Below, piece after piece: positions 18,949 through 27,929 of a stretch of DNA of 64,000 nucleotides (position 1 is the first letter of the stretch; each line of letters opens with the position of its first letter). The notes under the pieces were generated by a model. The model was not told the origin of the DNA. It saw only the letters and a list, made by a program, of their open reading frames with translations, and made no database searches. This DNA comes from Porphyridium purpureum (lineage: Eukaryota; Rhodophyta; Bangiophyceae; Porphyridiales; Porphyridiaceae): the NCBI GenBank assembly GCA_008690995.1, contig VRMN01000003.1, forward strand, positions 1,488,001 through 1,552,000, read 5' to 3'. Made by a program: the position numbers and the translations under genes.

Positions 18949-19737
18949 TCAGCTGCTCTTAGATTTGAGTTCGTTCCGGCTGCATGGCGCTCGCTGCCAT
19001 TCCCGCAAGGTGCGATGCACCTGCACGAAGAAAAGTACGACATGAGGTATGTAAATGGTACTGATTCCTGCCAAGCATGGCCACCGCATAACACTTGAGA
19101 ACAAATGGCGCCATGGGGTTTCCGTACTGAGTGCGATGACATGAATCATGTACAAGGGCGCAGCGAGACACGACCAGAAAATCACCAAATTTCCTGTGAC
19201 GTTCAGAATGTTGACCATGGCGTGGGTGTGCTTGCCGAGCTTGTACCAAAACCATCGCAACTCGTTCGAAATATGCCCAGCCGATGAGATCAAGAAACAC
19301 GACGCCGCGAATGCTCCCTTGCGCATTTGAAAGTTCATGGAAAGCAAAAGAATCGTGATGACGTGGTGCATAACCCAGCCGAACCGGTGCTTCACTTTCG
19401 GATGCACCATCCACAGAAACGTGTCGTACAGATAAAAGGCCGCAACCAGGACGAACCCAAAGTGTGCACATTCCGAATAGGCTCGCAGAGGATCACGCCG
19501 AGTCTCGGTGTCGAAAAAAATGACAAACAGATTAAAGATGAGCTGAACGCTCTGCGCCAGCAAGTTCAGCGCTCTTTGGCCTGCGTCAAATAGCAAGACA
19601 AAGTTCTCCAGATCTGTCTGCGTACGTGATTGGAGGCGTCGCTCCCATCCACGCAAGGCATCTGTTAACAATCGGTGAACGGCGCAAATCCCCAAGAGGG
19701 CAGCCACGAGCAGCACGGCGTCCGGCAGATCCTTCAT
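18949..19737 (-). CDS. TLC-domain multipass membrane protein (TRAM/LAG1/CLN8 superfamily)
   Basis: A TLC-type protein of ~262 residues from the chosen start MKDLPDAVLLVAALLG. It shows six or more hydrophobic segments and the signature KHRFGWVMHHVITILLLS, where His-His precedes the catalytic-like region in ceramide synthases and other TLC proteins, then NELRWFWYKLGK. It lacks the homeobox-like and Lag1 motifs of full ceramide synthases, so it fits TLCD/TMEM136-type proteins better. Lipid sensing or synthesis in ER or Golgi membranes is inferred. Earlier in-frame ATGs exist at 19860 and 19884, but the latter would overlap the divergent M32 gene's ATG. Confidence 0.75.
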   Translation of the reverse strand: MKDLPDAVLLVAALLGICAVHRLLTDALRGWERRLQSRTQTDLENFVLLFDAGQRALNLLAQSVQLIFNLFVIFFDTETRRDPLRAYSECAHFGFVLVAAFYLYDTFLWMVHPKVKHRFGWVMHHVITILLLSMNFQMRKGAFAASCFLISSAGHISNELRWFWYKLGKHTHAMVNILNVTGNLVIFWSCLAAPLYMIHVIALSTETPWRHLFSSVMRWPCLAGISTIYIPHVVLFFVQVHRTLREWQRAPCSRNELKSKSS

Positions 19738-19882
19738 AAGGGTCGCCTTTGAGTCGAACGCCTCACGAGGGTAGCTTTGCCGTCCTAGTCGAAGTGAAAG
19801 AGGGGGATTTGATTCGGTGATTTGTTGGGAGTGGGAGGGGTTAGGTAGGGCTAGCCTCATTTGTGACTTCAGAACGTGGGGC

Positions 19883-21433
19883 ATGGAGCCAGGCGGCGTG
19901 CGCGACACGTACGAGCGCCTTTGCGAGCAGTTGCGGGGAATCTCGCGCTTCGCGGAGGTGCTGGGCTTACTCTCTTGGGATGAGCAGACAATGATGGCGC
20001 CGCGGTCGTCGGACGCGCGCGGGAAGCAGAAGGCGGCGCTAAGCGGAGCGCTGCATGAGAAGATGATCTCGCAAGAATTGGGCGACCTTCTAGATAAGTT
20101 GCGAGCCGGTGAAAATCAGCGCTTGATTGAGGCCGAATTGAATGCGTATGAGCGCGCAAACGTGCGAGACGCGATCCGGACGTACGATCGCAAAGTCAGG
20201 ATGCCAGCCAAGCTCGCCGAGTATGAGGCCGAGCTTTTCAGCCGGGCGTATCGTGTCTGGTCTGAAGCGCGCAAGAATAATGACTTTGCATCGTGGGCGC
20301 CGGTGCTCAAGGAGGTGGTGGATCATGTGCGCCATGTTGCCAGCATTACTAAGCCCGAGATGAAACCTTACGACGCCGCCATTGACGACTACGAGCGCGA
20401 AATGAGCGCAGAGCGCCTCGCGGAAATATTCGGGGGCCTGAAGAAGGAACTTCAATCTTTGCTGAACCAGATCGCGGAAGCACAGCGCACCAACCCGCGC
20501 AAGCTTCCGAAAGAGCTCGACAATGGCGAAATGTGGGATGTTGACAAGCAGGCGGCGTTCTGCAAGGAGATCAGTGAGAAGCTCGGCTTTGATTTTTCGC
20601 GCGGCCGTCTTGACGTGTCGGTGCATCCGTTTACGGGCGGCGCGGGTCCTGACGACGTGCGCATCACCACTCGGTATTCGACAGAGAACTGGGTCGAAGG
20701 CATTGCCGGTACTATCCACGAGGTGGGACATGCGCGATATGAGCAGAATCGTAATCCAGAATATGCGGCTTTGCCCGTGCAGGAAGCCCTCTCCATGGGG
20801 GTGCACGAGTCCCAGTCCTTGTTTTGGGAGCGGTGCATTGGCCAGAGTCTCGAATTTTGGGAATGGGCGCTTCCCATTGCGCGCAAGTACTTTCCGCATC
20901 TGGAAAATGTAGAAGCTCAGGATGTTTACTACCGTCTGAATATTGTGACACCTTCGCTAATCCGAGTGGACGCAGACGAGGTGACCTACCCGTTCCACAT
21001 CATCCTCCGTTTCGAGATTGAGATGGGGCTTATGGATGGCAGCATCGACATCCAAGACTTGCCGAAGATTTGGAACGAGAAAATGCAGCACTACCTTGGC
21101 GTTGTTCCAGAAACGGACGCGCTTGGAGTTCTCCAGGACGTGCACTGGACAGGTTCGTTTGGATACTTTCCTTCGTACACGCTCGGCGCTATGATGGCGG
21201 CGCAGCTTTATGATGCCGCATGCCGGGAGATGCGTGACCTCAAGACGCAAGTTCGGTCCGGAGAGTTCGCCGAGCTGAATGAATGGCTCGCGTCGAAAAT
21301 TCACAGGAAGGGTTCTCTCTTTTCCTCGTTAGATATGCTTCTTGAGGATGCCACTGGGCAGCCGCTCAATCCTGAAATTTTCGTCGAGTACCTGAAAGCC
21401 AAGTACCGTGGCATATATGACTTGCAGTTCTAG
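19883..21433 (+). CDS. M32-family metallocarboxypeptidase
   Basis: The 516-residue, mostly helical enzyme has every M32 motif in order: VHPFTGGAGPDDVRITTRY, the zinc site HEVGH (~279-283), HESQSLFWERC, IRVDADEVTYPFHIILRFE and GSFGYFPSYTLGAMMAAQLY. The family (Taq carboxypeptidase type) removes C-terminal residues and is common in bacteria and archaea but patchy in eukaryotes. No organelle leader is evident: MEPGGVRDTYERL begins at the domain, so a cytosolic location is inferred. The gene ends 55 bp from the stop of the convergent C2H2 gene. Confidence 0.95.
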   Translation: MEPGGVRDTYERLCEQLRGISRFAEVLGLLSWDEQTMMAPRSSDARGKQKAALSGALHEKMISQELGDLLDKLRAGENQRLIEAELNAYERANVRDAIRTYDRKVRMPAKLAEYEAELFSRAYRVWSEARKNNDFASWAPVLKEVVDHVRHVASITKPEMKPYDAAIDDYEREMSAERLAEIFGGLKKELQSLLNQIAEAQRTNPRKLPKELDNGEMWDVDKQAAFCKEISEKLGFDFSRGRLDVSVHPFTGGAGPDDVRITTRYSTENWVEGIAGTIHEVGHARYEQNRNPEYAALPVQEALSMGVHESQSLFWERCIGQSLEFWEWALPIARKYFPHLENVEAQDVYYRLNIVTPSLIRVDADEVTYPFHIILRFEIEMGLMDGSIDIQDLPKIWNEKMQHYLGVVPETDALGVLQDVHWTGSFGYFPSYTLGAMMAAQLYDAACREMRDLKTQVRSGEFAELNEWLASKIHRKGSLFSSLDMLLEDATGQPLNPEIFVEYLKAKYRGIYDLQF

Positions 21434-21488
21434 TGCGACTCCAGCGTAAGTATGGAAATGTTAAACAACGGGTCGATATACAAATTGC

Positions 21489-22823
21489 CTACGACACGCC
21501 CCGCTCAATGCCATGCAAAGAACGCAAGTGCTTTGTAAAATTACTCTTGACTGCAAACGTGCGATGGCACAGGTCACAAGCAAAGTCGCGCCGCTTTTCA
21601 TGGATGACCCTAACATGCGTTTGCAAATGAACAATTTGAGCAAATTTCTTGCCACACTGATTGACTTCGCATTCATAACTCTTCAAGCCTTCGTGCACTG
21701 TTTTGACATGACGCCGCAAGTCACCTCTGCGACGAAATCCTTTTTGACACCTTGCGCACCTCATGCTAGGTTCGCCTTCACCGCCAAGCTCGCCTCCATA
21801 ATCGAGTTCAGCAAACCCAACGGCCCTTCCGTCATTGGCTCGTTTCTTCTTTGCCGCTTGACCATCCTCCTCCTCGCCCCTCCCGATTCCCAAGGGCACG
21901 CTACGTCGCACCGATGACGCTGTAGTCAACCGATCAAAGAATAGGAATTGAAGTTTGTGGATGTCATTGTACTGCTTGCCCATGCAACTCTGAGCGGGAG
22001 CCGGCACGTGCGCCTCAAAGACTTTCATTCCGTTCCCCAAGAATACACCAAGGTGACAGTTGTTCAAGTCTCCCAGCAGAGCTCCAGATGAATATTGAAT
22101 AAAATTGGGCATAAAGCTCGACCATGGGTAAGCTCCTGCCAATTCTCCATCCGATGCCCTGGTCTCTTCTGGTCGCCAGCACGAACAAACGGCTCGTTGA
22201 CCGGGACAAGTCGGCTTACAAAGCCCTGTGCGCTCCAAAACGGCCGAGCTCAGAATGATGGGATTTGCTTCCAATCGCGGCGTGTGGAACATCTCGAGCT
22301 TCACCCTGTGATTTTGCCATACCCGCATCAGTGCGAAAATGACCGAGCCGTCCGAACAAAGTCCCACGTCAATGTATGAAATCCCAAACCTTGTACGAAA
22401 CGCTGCAAACCGATGGCACGGTAGCTTGATAACACCGTCGGGTAAGGGGTTGAAGCAAGCATTCGTATACATGACTCCAAACGTGAACCGTGACTCCTCA
22501 AACATAGGAATTAAAGTCATGAGCGTCTTTTCGTTTAAGTGGTGAATGTCGACGTCCATCACAACTGCGTGTTCCATGTCTTTCTGAAGCGGAACAAACG
22601 GTATGCAACGCAGTTCTTGAGCGGTGAGCTCGCCGTACCCACCCCGCACGTCGATGTCAAAGTCCGATGCGTCCGAATACTCACCGGACGTGACCGACGA
22701 CATGCTGGACGTGACGCACCCATTCCTGGTTCCTTCCTCGTCCTGCCGCGACCAACGCACCAGCCACGCATTCACGTCATCCTGCTCCATCAGGATACGC
22801 AGAACGGACCCCAGCGACGACAT
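21489..22823 (-). CDS. C2H2 zinc-finger protein, short member of the lineage-specific family
   Basis: The 444-residue protein starts MSSLGSVLRILMEQDDVNAW. Residues ~60-330 form the same uncharacterised domain as in the 882-residue protein. Landmarks are LTAQELRCIPFVPLQ, IPMFEESRFTFGVMYTNACF, a GVIKLPCHRF segment, ISYIDVGLCSDG, a Cys motif (CKPTCPGQRAVCSC) and NDIHKLQFLFFDRL. Three intact fingers close the protein: CARCQKGF...RRHVKTVH, CEVNQCGKKF...THVRVIH and CDLCHRTF...KHLRSLH. Unlike the longer paralogue it has almost no linker. The next ~2.2 kb upstream holds a decayed copy in the same orientation. A DNA-binding role is inferred from the fingers. Confidence 0.8.
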   Translation of the reverse strand: MSSLGSVLRILMEQDDVNAWLVRWSRQDEEGTRNGCVTSSMSSVTSGEYSDASDFDIDVRGGYGELTAQELRCIPFVPLQKDMEHAVVMDVDIHHLNEKTLMTLIPMFEESRFTFGVMYTNACFNPLPDGVIKLPCHRFAAFRTRFGISYIDVGLCSDGSVIFALMRVWQNHRVKLEMFHTPRLEANPIILSSAVLERTGLCKPTCPGQRAVCSCWRPEETRASDGELAGAYPWSSFMPNFIQYSSGALLGDLNNCHLGVFLGNGMKVFEAHVPAPAQSCMGKQYNDIHKLQFLFFDRLTTASSVRRSVPLGIGRGEEEDGQAAKKKRANDGRAVGFAELDYGGELGGEGEPSMRCARCQKGFRRRGDLRRHVKTVHEGLKSYECEVNQCGKKFAQIVHLQTHVRVIHEKRRDFACDLCHRTFAVKSNFTKHLRSLHGIERGVS

Positions 22824-23499
22824 CTTTCCGCAGCCTTCTGCTCGTCACGCACTCCCATCTATCCGCATGTCCTTCTTCTCTCTGTGTCGGCTTGCACACT
22901 TTCGGAGATGCTCGAAGCCTCCTCTCAAAACGCCCCCTCAGTAGAAAACGCAAAATTTACTATGCAAACAAGGAAATCATGCGACGCAGTGGCGCAACAT
23001 GGCGGAGAGCTCGGTCCCATCCCGCATCTCGTCGATGCCGCGCGTGAACAGCTTCGCAGCTGCACATGTGCGTCCTCTTCCTTACCTCTTGGGCGCAGAA
23101 GATGAGTGCTGCCCATGAAAAACACACACACGCAAATGCACATCGTTCACACTCGGTCTCTGCAAGGGGGGTTGAAGAAAAAGTCTGAAAACCCCCTTAG
23201 CCGATCAGACGTGAACGCAAGCGCAGAATGATGCTCGCCTGAGATCGAAGCGAGTAGCAAGCAGGCAGGCAGAAAAAAATGGCTGCCGCCTTCAGGTTGG
23301 ACCGTGTCTGATCGAGTGACGAAGATGATTATTTTGAACTCTTCCTCTTAATCTCAATTGCAACACGAGGAAGACGCAGCCTGTTGCACGTACGTTTGCT
23401 TGTTTTCATGGATTTGAATGATCAATGAATGGTCGCGAAACGCGTACACGATGCGACGCAGCTTTTCATGTACTACGCGACCGTTTGTATGGATATGAG
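22824..23499. other. Gene-poor stretch upstream of the short C2H2 gene
   Basis: Promoter side of the 21489-22823 gene and 3' side of the relic beginning at 23500. No domain or GTACAGT motif was recognised. I looked for zinc-finger remnants belonging to the relic and saw none with intact Cys spacing. Confidence 0.4.
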
Positions 23500-24660
23500 C
23501 TAATACTGAAAACCGCTTCTGCGGGAGGAGCACTCAGTGGACCTGCAGCCCTCATCTACGCCGTTCGGAGCGCTGCAGAATATATGCCTACGCACAAGTG
23601 ACTCACCACATGAATTAAGCAAATGTCCTTCCGGAGTTCTGGACCTTCGCGATGGAGCTCGAGGTGTGGCAAGAAAAGTTGGCAGTGTCTCACCATTCCA
23701 ACTTGTCGCGCGGAAGAAGGCATTGCCAACCGATCGAAGAACATGATTGAGAGCCAGTTCTTGTGCTGGTACACGCGACTTCACAGGCTCTCTATCTTTC
23801 TACATCGGCCTCCATGAATCTTTATGCGACCCACAGAAGCGCCAATCCGCATGCAAAACATTTTCGGGAAAAGAAAAGTCTGACGCAAAAGGTCTCAGCA
23901 GACGATGGCACCCAGAGTGACCTAGAAGAGCTTCACACCAGTTCATCATCCAGTAAGCGAGCCTAATCCGGGTGCCGGTGTTCACGTTTAGAAAATCTGA
24001 GCGGAATGTTGCCATGCGTGTGCCTGTGAGCTCAATGAAGAGATTGAAATTGTCGCAACGGTTTCTGCACGTGCCTTCGTAATGCAGTCTCCACTTGTGC
24101 CACATGCGAATCAATGCAAAATTCTATGAATCTTCTGGGAAAATACATCGATGAAAGCGTATTCGTACTGCGCACGGAAGGCGACGCGGCGGTGGCCCGG
24201 CAGCCTGTGCCCGCCCCTCCCGTTGAGGCATACTGCAGACGTTCGACAACATCCATCCAACTACAAAGCGAGACCTTTCAAACCATGGAGGTATGGCGTC
24301 CGTTCCACACTCCATTGTATGCTGCGAGTCAATGTCTTTGATGAGCGCGTTAACCAGGTCGGCTTCTGAGAACCGACAGGGTAGGCACTGGAAATCTTCG
24401 GAAGGGACTTGATTGTGCCCCTACCGGATTTCGAGATTCCAGGGCGTGGGGAACGAAGACGTCGTGCAGTGATCCCGCGTACAGTCAGTGCCGCGCAACC
24501 TCTCCACTAGCCACTTATGGGCGTTCGCTTCCTCCATCAAGATTCGCAGAATGTTTGAGCTCCCCGTGGCAACCGCCTGGTTGATTCGCGAACCTGAAGT
24601 CACTGCCGTTTCTACATGGGCATCACTCGAGGCCCAGCTTTGGCGCGCCGCTCACCCAGC
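23500..24660 (-). pseudogene. Decayed copy of the C2H2-family N-terminal domain
   Basis: Read on the minus strand, pieces in several frames align in order with the protein at 21489-22823. ILRILMEEANAHKWLVERL (~24550) matches ILRILMEQDDVNAWLVRW. DFQCLPCRF...IPPWFERSRFVV (~24400-24270) matches ELRCIPFVP...IPMFEESRFTFG with identical spacing. SNVCSMP matches TNACFNP. RRFIEFCIDSH then ALIRMWHKWRLHYEG (~24160-24060) match the aromatic block and ALMRVWQNHRVKLE. NWLSIMFFDRLAMPSSAR (~23750) matches HKLQFLFFDRLTTASSVR. At least three frame changes and several stops separate the pieces, no ATG heads the first, and no intact fingers follow. It is a tandem duplicate of the neighbour that has died. Confidence 0.72.
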
Positions 24661-24829
24661 CACCATGATAAGTCTTTCTTGCTCTCCACCGCCATTCTGG
24701 CCTCAAAGCTTCTTCGGGCCACCTCGCACAATTTACACGCAACATGCTGCATCTATTGTACTGTCGCTGCGCATACTTTTCGCGTCAATGGAGCCGGGCC
24801 CGCCACTGCCGCACAAGTCAAGGCTTCGA

Positions 24830-24905
24830 ACCCAACAGACGCCTCCGCGAGAACGCATCCAACGTGAGCAGACCGCTGTATCGGCGTGCACAGTGCGGAC
24901 ACACC
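24830..24905 (-). pseudogene. Single relic C2H2 finger with both histidines lost
   Basis: On the minus strand, CPHCARRYSGLLTLDAFSRR keeps exact C2H2 spacing (C-x2-C-x3-aromatic-x5-Leu-x2-[His]-x3-[His]), but Phe and Arg stand at the two His positions. Flanking frames are broken. It lies in the 460 bp between the end of the RNA polymerase gene and the relic at 23500-24660, so it may be the 3' end of a further lost family member. Its small size makes chance possible. Confidence 0.35.
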
Positions 24906-25064
24906 ACTTCTGATAGATGGTCACCCAAGCATTCAAGCGAGGACGTGCAGCAAAATGCCACACCAAAAGGGGATCTGTGTGCTCTAAATTGATGCAGTGC
25001 AGACCCGTGCCGTGCTTTTTGGTCCACCAAATGACAGCACGAGGTCCTCCCTTAAGACCGTAGG

Positions 25065-27173
25065 TCATTTCGTGATGCTTTTGAGATGGTCCGGGAGCTT
25101 AATGATTCCACCATGTTTACCCCGCTCGAGGGTCTGCACATACGCTTGCGCGAGAGCAGTTACATCTGGATGGTTCCACGCTGCGCGCTCATCGCCAAGC
25201 TCTTTGATCTTTTGCAGCCGCAACCTTTTCCACGCCGCATAGACCTTTCCGATGTCAGATGACTCAGCAAGCACTTCAGGCGATCGCAGATGCGCTTGCA
25301 CTTTGGTCAGCCACGTTCCCTCAGTAGTCTGTGACGTGGGCTCATTTGGACTTCTCAATTCATTCGTAATTCCAGCAAAATGGGTCGGAGCCCTGTACTC
25401 GGGCTGTTCGTTATTGGGCTGGAAAGCGCGAACCACCATGGCGTCCCAGCACACAAAGTATAAATCACCATCAAGATCTCCTCCCCCAATCATTTCTGGT
25501 ATAGGCTTGGTGTGCTCAATCCCGTCAACGGCCGAAGAAAATATCAAAGCACCGAACGGCAAGGATTCCAGCCAGTCCCAGTCTTCAACGGACATGTCGC
25601 ATGGCCTGGTCGTGAGGCACGGAAGGAGCCGCAGATCACTCAGCTGCGTCACTGGAATCCTAGTCACAAGCACGTGGTCCGATGCGTACATAGTCGTGTT
25701 CAGTCCTGTCACATATACAACGCCCGGAGGAAATCCCGTGACCGGCTGCCCGGCACCCATGAGATAGGCATCATGTCTCCTACTTGAGTCACTGACTAGA
25801 TTACTGTGCACACCCGACGCACGGAGGGCGTCACCAATCATGTCACTGATCGGCTTACGCACAATCTCGGGTACCGGTGAATGCTTTTCTTCATGTTCGC
25901 TGCGTGGAGAAAGAAAGCGCCCGATCGTAACATTTGTTTGAGAAGGAGCGATGCCACCAGAAGTGACCAGCAGCATCGCCCAATCCGCAGCATTGGACTT
26001 CATGACACTTGGACCGACCTTCCGCATCGATGGTGATAAGAGAATTTTGCCGCTACCCGGACGCCGCATGAGCACGCCTTTGAAAACACCCAGACGTGGC
26101 GCAACAACACGCACCTGGATACAAACCAAACGAGCAGCAGCATGAGCACTCATGCCGAGCCGCTCTTCGAGAAACGCATCCGAAATTGTTCCGCAGCCGT
26201 CCTCCATGAGAGTAACGCCATCCAATGCTGTCATCGGATGTTCCTCGACCTCAAAGTCGTCGCAGAGAAGATCCAGAAATGGGCCTAGTTTAGAGTTCGA
26301 CGTTGATTGGAGAAGCTCAAGTCGCGAAGCAGCTTTTCGAGCACTGGGTAAAGACGCAAAATCTGCCACCCCTTCCAGTGCCCGAGACAGCGAAATGTCT
26401 GGAACTCCGCAACCAGCAATGGCAACATACACCCATCTGATTACTTTCTTACCAGTCATATGTTGATGCTGCTTGGAGCTTACAAGCTCATATGTCATGC
26501 CATTCTCTTTGATTTTGACCGCAGGGGCCTCCTTGGTACCTGAGCAGGTTTCGAATATCCTGATCGCTCGGTGGCCAAAGAACAGCGTCAAGAAGCATCC
26601 ATTCTCCGACTTCTGCAGGTGCGTGCATGATATTTGAAATCCTCCGTACTGCTCTTCCAAATTCTTAACTTGTTCTGGATATTGTCCTTGAAGTTGCCAA
26701 GCTGGTTTGCGCGGAACGGCACCTGGACGATGGGCAAGGCATTCACAAGATTCATCATGATCATGTCGCGAAAGTTGTCTTCGAGCTTCGACAATATCAT
26801 GTGCTATGTGGTCTTTTGTGCGACGGGAAGGCCCGCCCGTCGCTTTGCTCACAGGCAAATTTTCTGCAACAATTAGCTCTCGCAATTCACTCACCTTGAG
26901 CCGGAGCAAACCCTTGATTTCGTCTGCGTCATTTCTCCGTGTCACAGAGCTTGTTGGCACCGGTACTCTGGCGCTTGTGGCCTGGAGCGCCCCTTCTTCT
27001 GACACAGAAGAGCTTGTCGTCTTCATTCCGACGAGAATTTCACGCGCAATGTCTTTTTTAGTACGCCTGGCGGAGCCACCAGTATTCTTTTTGACGTCCA
27101 AACCATGAGCATCAATCATCGATACCAAATCACGAAGCGGCATGCGCTCTAGCGTGGCAAGTTCCAAGTCCAT
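25065..27173 (-). CDS. Cellular RNA-dependent RNA polymerase (RDR) with two N-terminal SAP-like repeats
   Basis: The 702-residue protein carries the RDR catalytic motif GGGDLDGDLYFVCWD (~562), the DxDGD signature of eukaryotic RNA-silencing polymerases. Flanking it are family blocks such as TLMEDGCGTISDAFL, LGVFKGVLMRRPGSGKILLS and VLVTRIPVTQLSDLRLLPCL. These enzymes copy aberrant RNA into double strands for Dicer. The N-terminus holds two ~41-residue repeats, residues ~7-47 and ~88-128, both reading L..LR.L....L.V.K.TGG..RRTK..IA..I, the SAP/LEM-like pattern. The RRM-like N-terminus of plant RDRs is absent and the protein is shorter than usual (~1100). Upstream frame has no ATG; 27173 is the first. 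It is followed downstream by C2H2-family relics. Confidence 0.88.
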   Translation of the reverse strand: MDLELATLERMPLRDLVSMIDAHGLDVKKNTGGSARRTKKDIAREILVGMKTTSSSVSEEGALQATSARVPVPTSSVTRRNDADEIKGLLRLKVSELRELIVAENLPVSKATGGPSRRTKDHIAHDIVEARRQLSRHDHDESCECLAHRPGAVPRKPAWQLQGQYPEQVKNLEEQYGGFQISCTHLQKSENGCFLTLFFGHRAIRIFETCSGTKEAPAVKIKENGMTYELVSSKQHQHMTGKKVIRWVYVAIAGCGVPDISLSRALEGVADFASLPSARKAASRLELLQSTSNSKLGPFLDLLCDDFEVEEHPMTALDGVTLMEDGCGTISDAFLEERLGMSAHAAARLVCIQVRVVAPRLGVFKGVLMRRPGSGKILLSPSMRKVGPSVMKSNAADWAMLLVTSGGIAPSQTNVTIGRFLSPRSEHEEKHSPVPEIVRKPISDMIGDALRASGVHSNLVSDSSRRHDAYLMGAGQPVTGFPPGVVYVTGLNTTMYASDHVLVTRIPVTQLSDLRLLPCLTTRPCDMSVEDWDWLESLPFGALIFSSAVDGIEHTKPIPEMIGGGDLDGDLYFVCWDAMVVRAFQPNNEQPEYRAPTHFAGITNELRSPNEPTSQTTEGTWLTKVQAHLRSPEVLAESSDIGKVYAAWKRLRLQKIKELGDERAAWNHPDVTALAQAYVQTLERGKHGGIIKLPDHLKSITK

Positions 27174-27464
27174 GTCGTGTTCTTCTTGCTCTGGAGGCTC
27201 GAGCCTGTTTCGTTGTCTCGCACCACGAACAGCAGCAGGACAGTGGGCGTGTGTATTCTGTACCCAGAGCAGTGGGAATATCAAGTCGTATCAAAGCGAC
27301 AAGCTTGAAGCAGCTCAAGCTCTTATTCGATATTATCCTTCTCCGTTTTGGCCTTTTGCGTTCTATCGCTTGTGTCTTCCTGTTCGAACAAGCTGGGCAA
27401 AACGAGATCTTGACAAAATTTTGTCTCGAAAGGCGACCGAACAAGTTCCTTTTCCTTTTCAGTG

Positions 27465-27929
27465 ATGGCGTTTCTCCTTCCATCCGTGGACGCGCGTCTG
27501 CGCGGTGGCTCGTGCGCGCGACGTGCCGACAACTTTGTCAGTCATCGCGTCAACAAAAACCGCGGCGTGGTTGCGAAGGGTGCGCGGCCAGGTTTGTCGG
27601 TGCGTGCGCAACGTATCAACGCGGCTTCGACGCCGCGGATGGTGTTGGATCTGTCCGTGGAAAATGTGGAACGCGTACTCGAGGACGCGCGCAGTGAGCT
27701 GGGAACTCTGTTTGGGACATCCAAGGAGAACAGAGATATAGGGATCACAGGCAATGTCGAATTGGCCGATATCGACGGCGTAACTGTGGTGCTGCGACTC
27801 ACAGGCCGCTTTTGGCATAAGCGGTCGGACGTCCTTTTGCGCGTGGCCAACTTTCTCACTCAGCAGATCCCAGAAATTGTCGAGGTCGAGATCGAGGATC
27901 CAGCTCAGCTCGACGACGCAGATAAGTAG
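27465..27929 (+). CDS. Small plastid-targeted NifU C-terminal-like protein lacking the CxxC pair
   Basis: A 154-residue protein. The first ~55 residues (MAFLLPSVDARLRGGSCARR...) are basic with a Phe near the start, as in red-algal plastid transit peptides. The rest, LDLSVENVERVLEDARSELG ... VTVVLRLTGRF ... RVANFLTQQIPEIVEVEIED, follows the NifU C-terminal (Nfu) fold pattern of helix, two strands, helix, strand. The iron-sulphur CxxC is replaced by a segment with no Cys, so Fe-S transfer is unlikely. The function is not known; a scaffold or partner role in the plastid is a guess. ATG at 27465. Its stop directly abuts the stop of the convergent p24 gene. Confidence 0.65.
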   Translation: MAFLLPSVDARLRGGSCARRADNFVSHRVNKNRGVVAKGARPGLSVRAQRINAASTPRMVLDLSVENVERVLEDARSELGTLFGTSKENRDIGITGNVELADIDGVTVVLRLTGRFWHKRSDVLLRVANFLTQQIPEIVEVEIEDPAQLDDADK

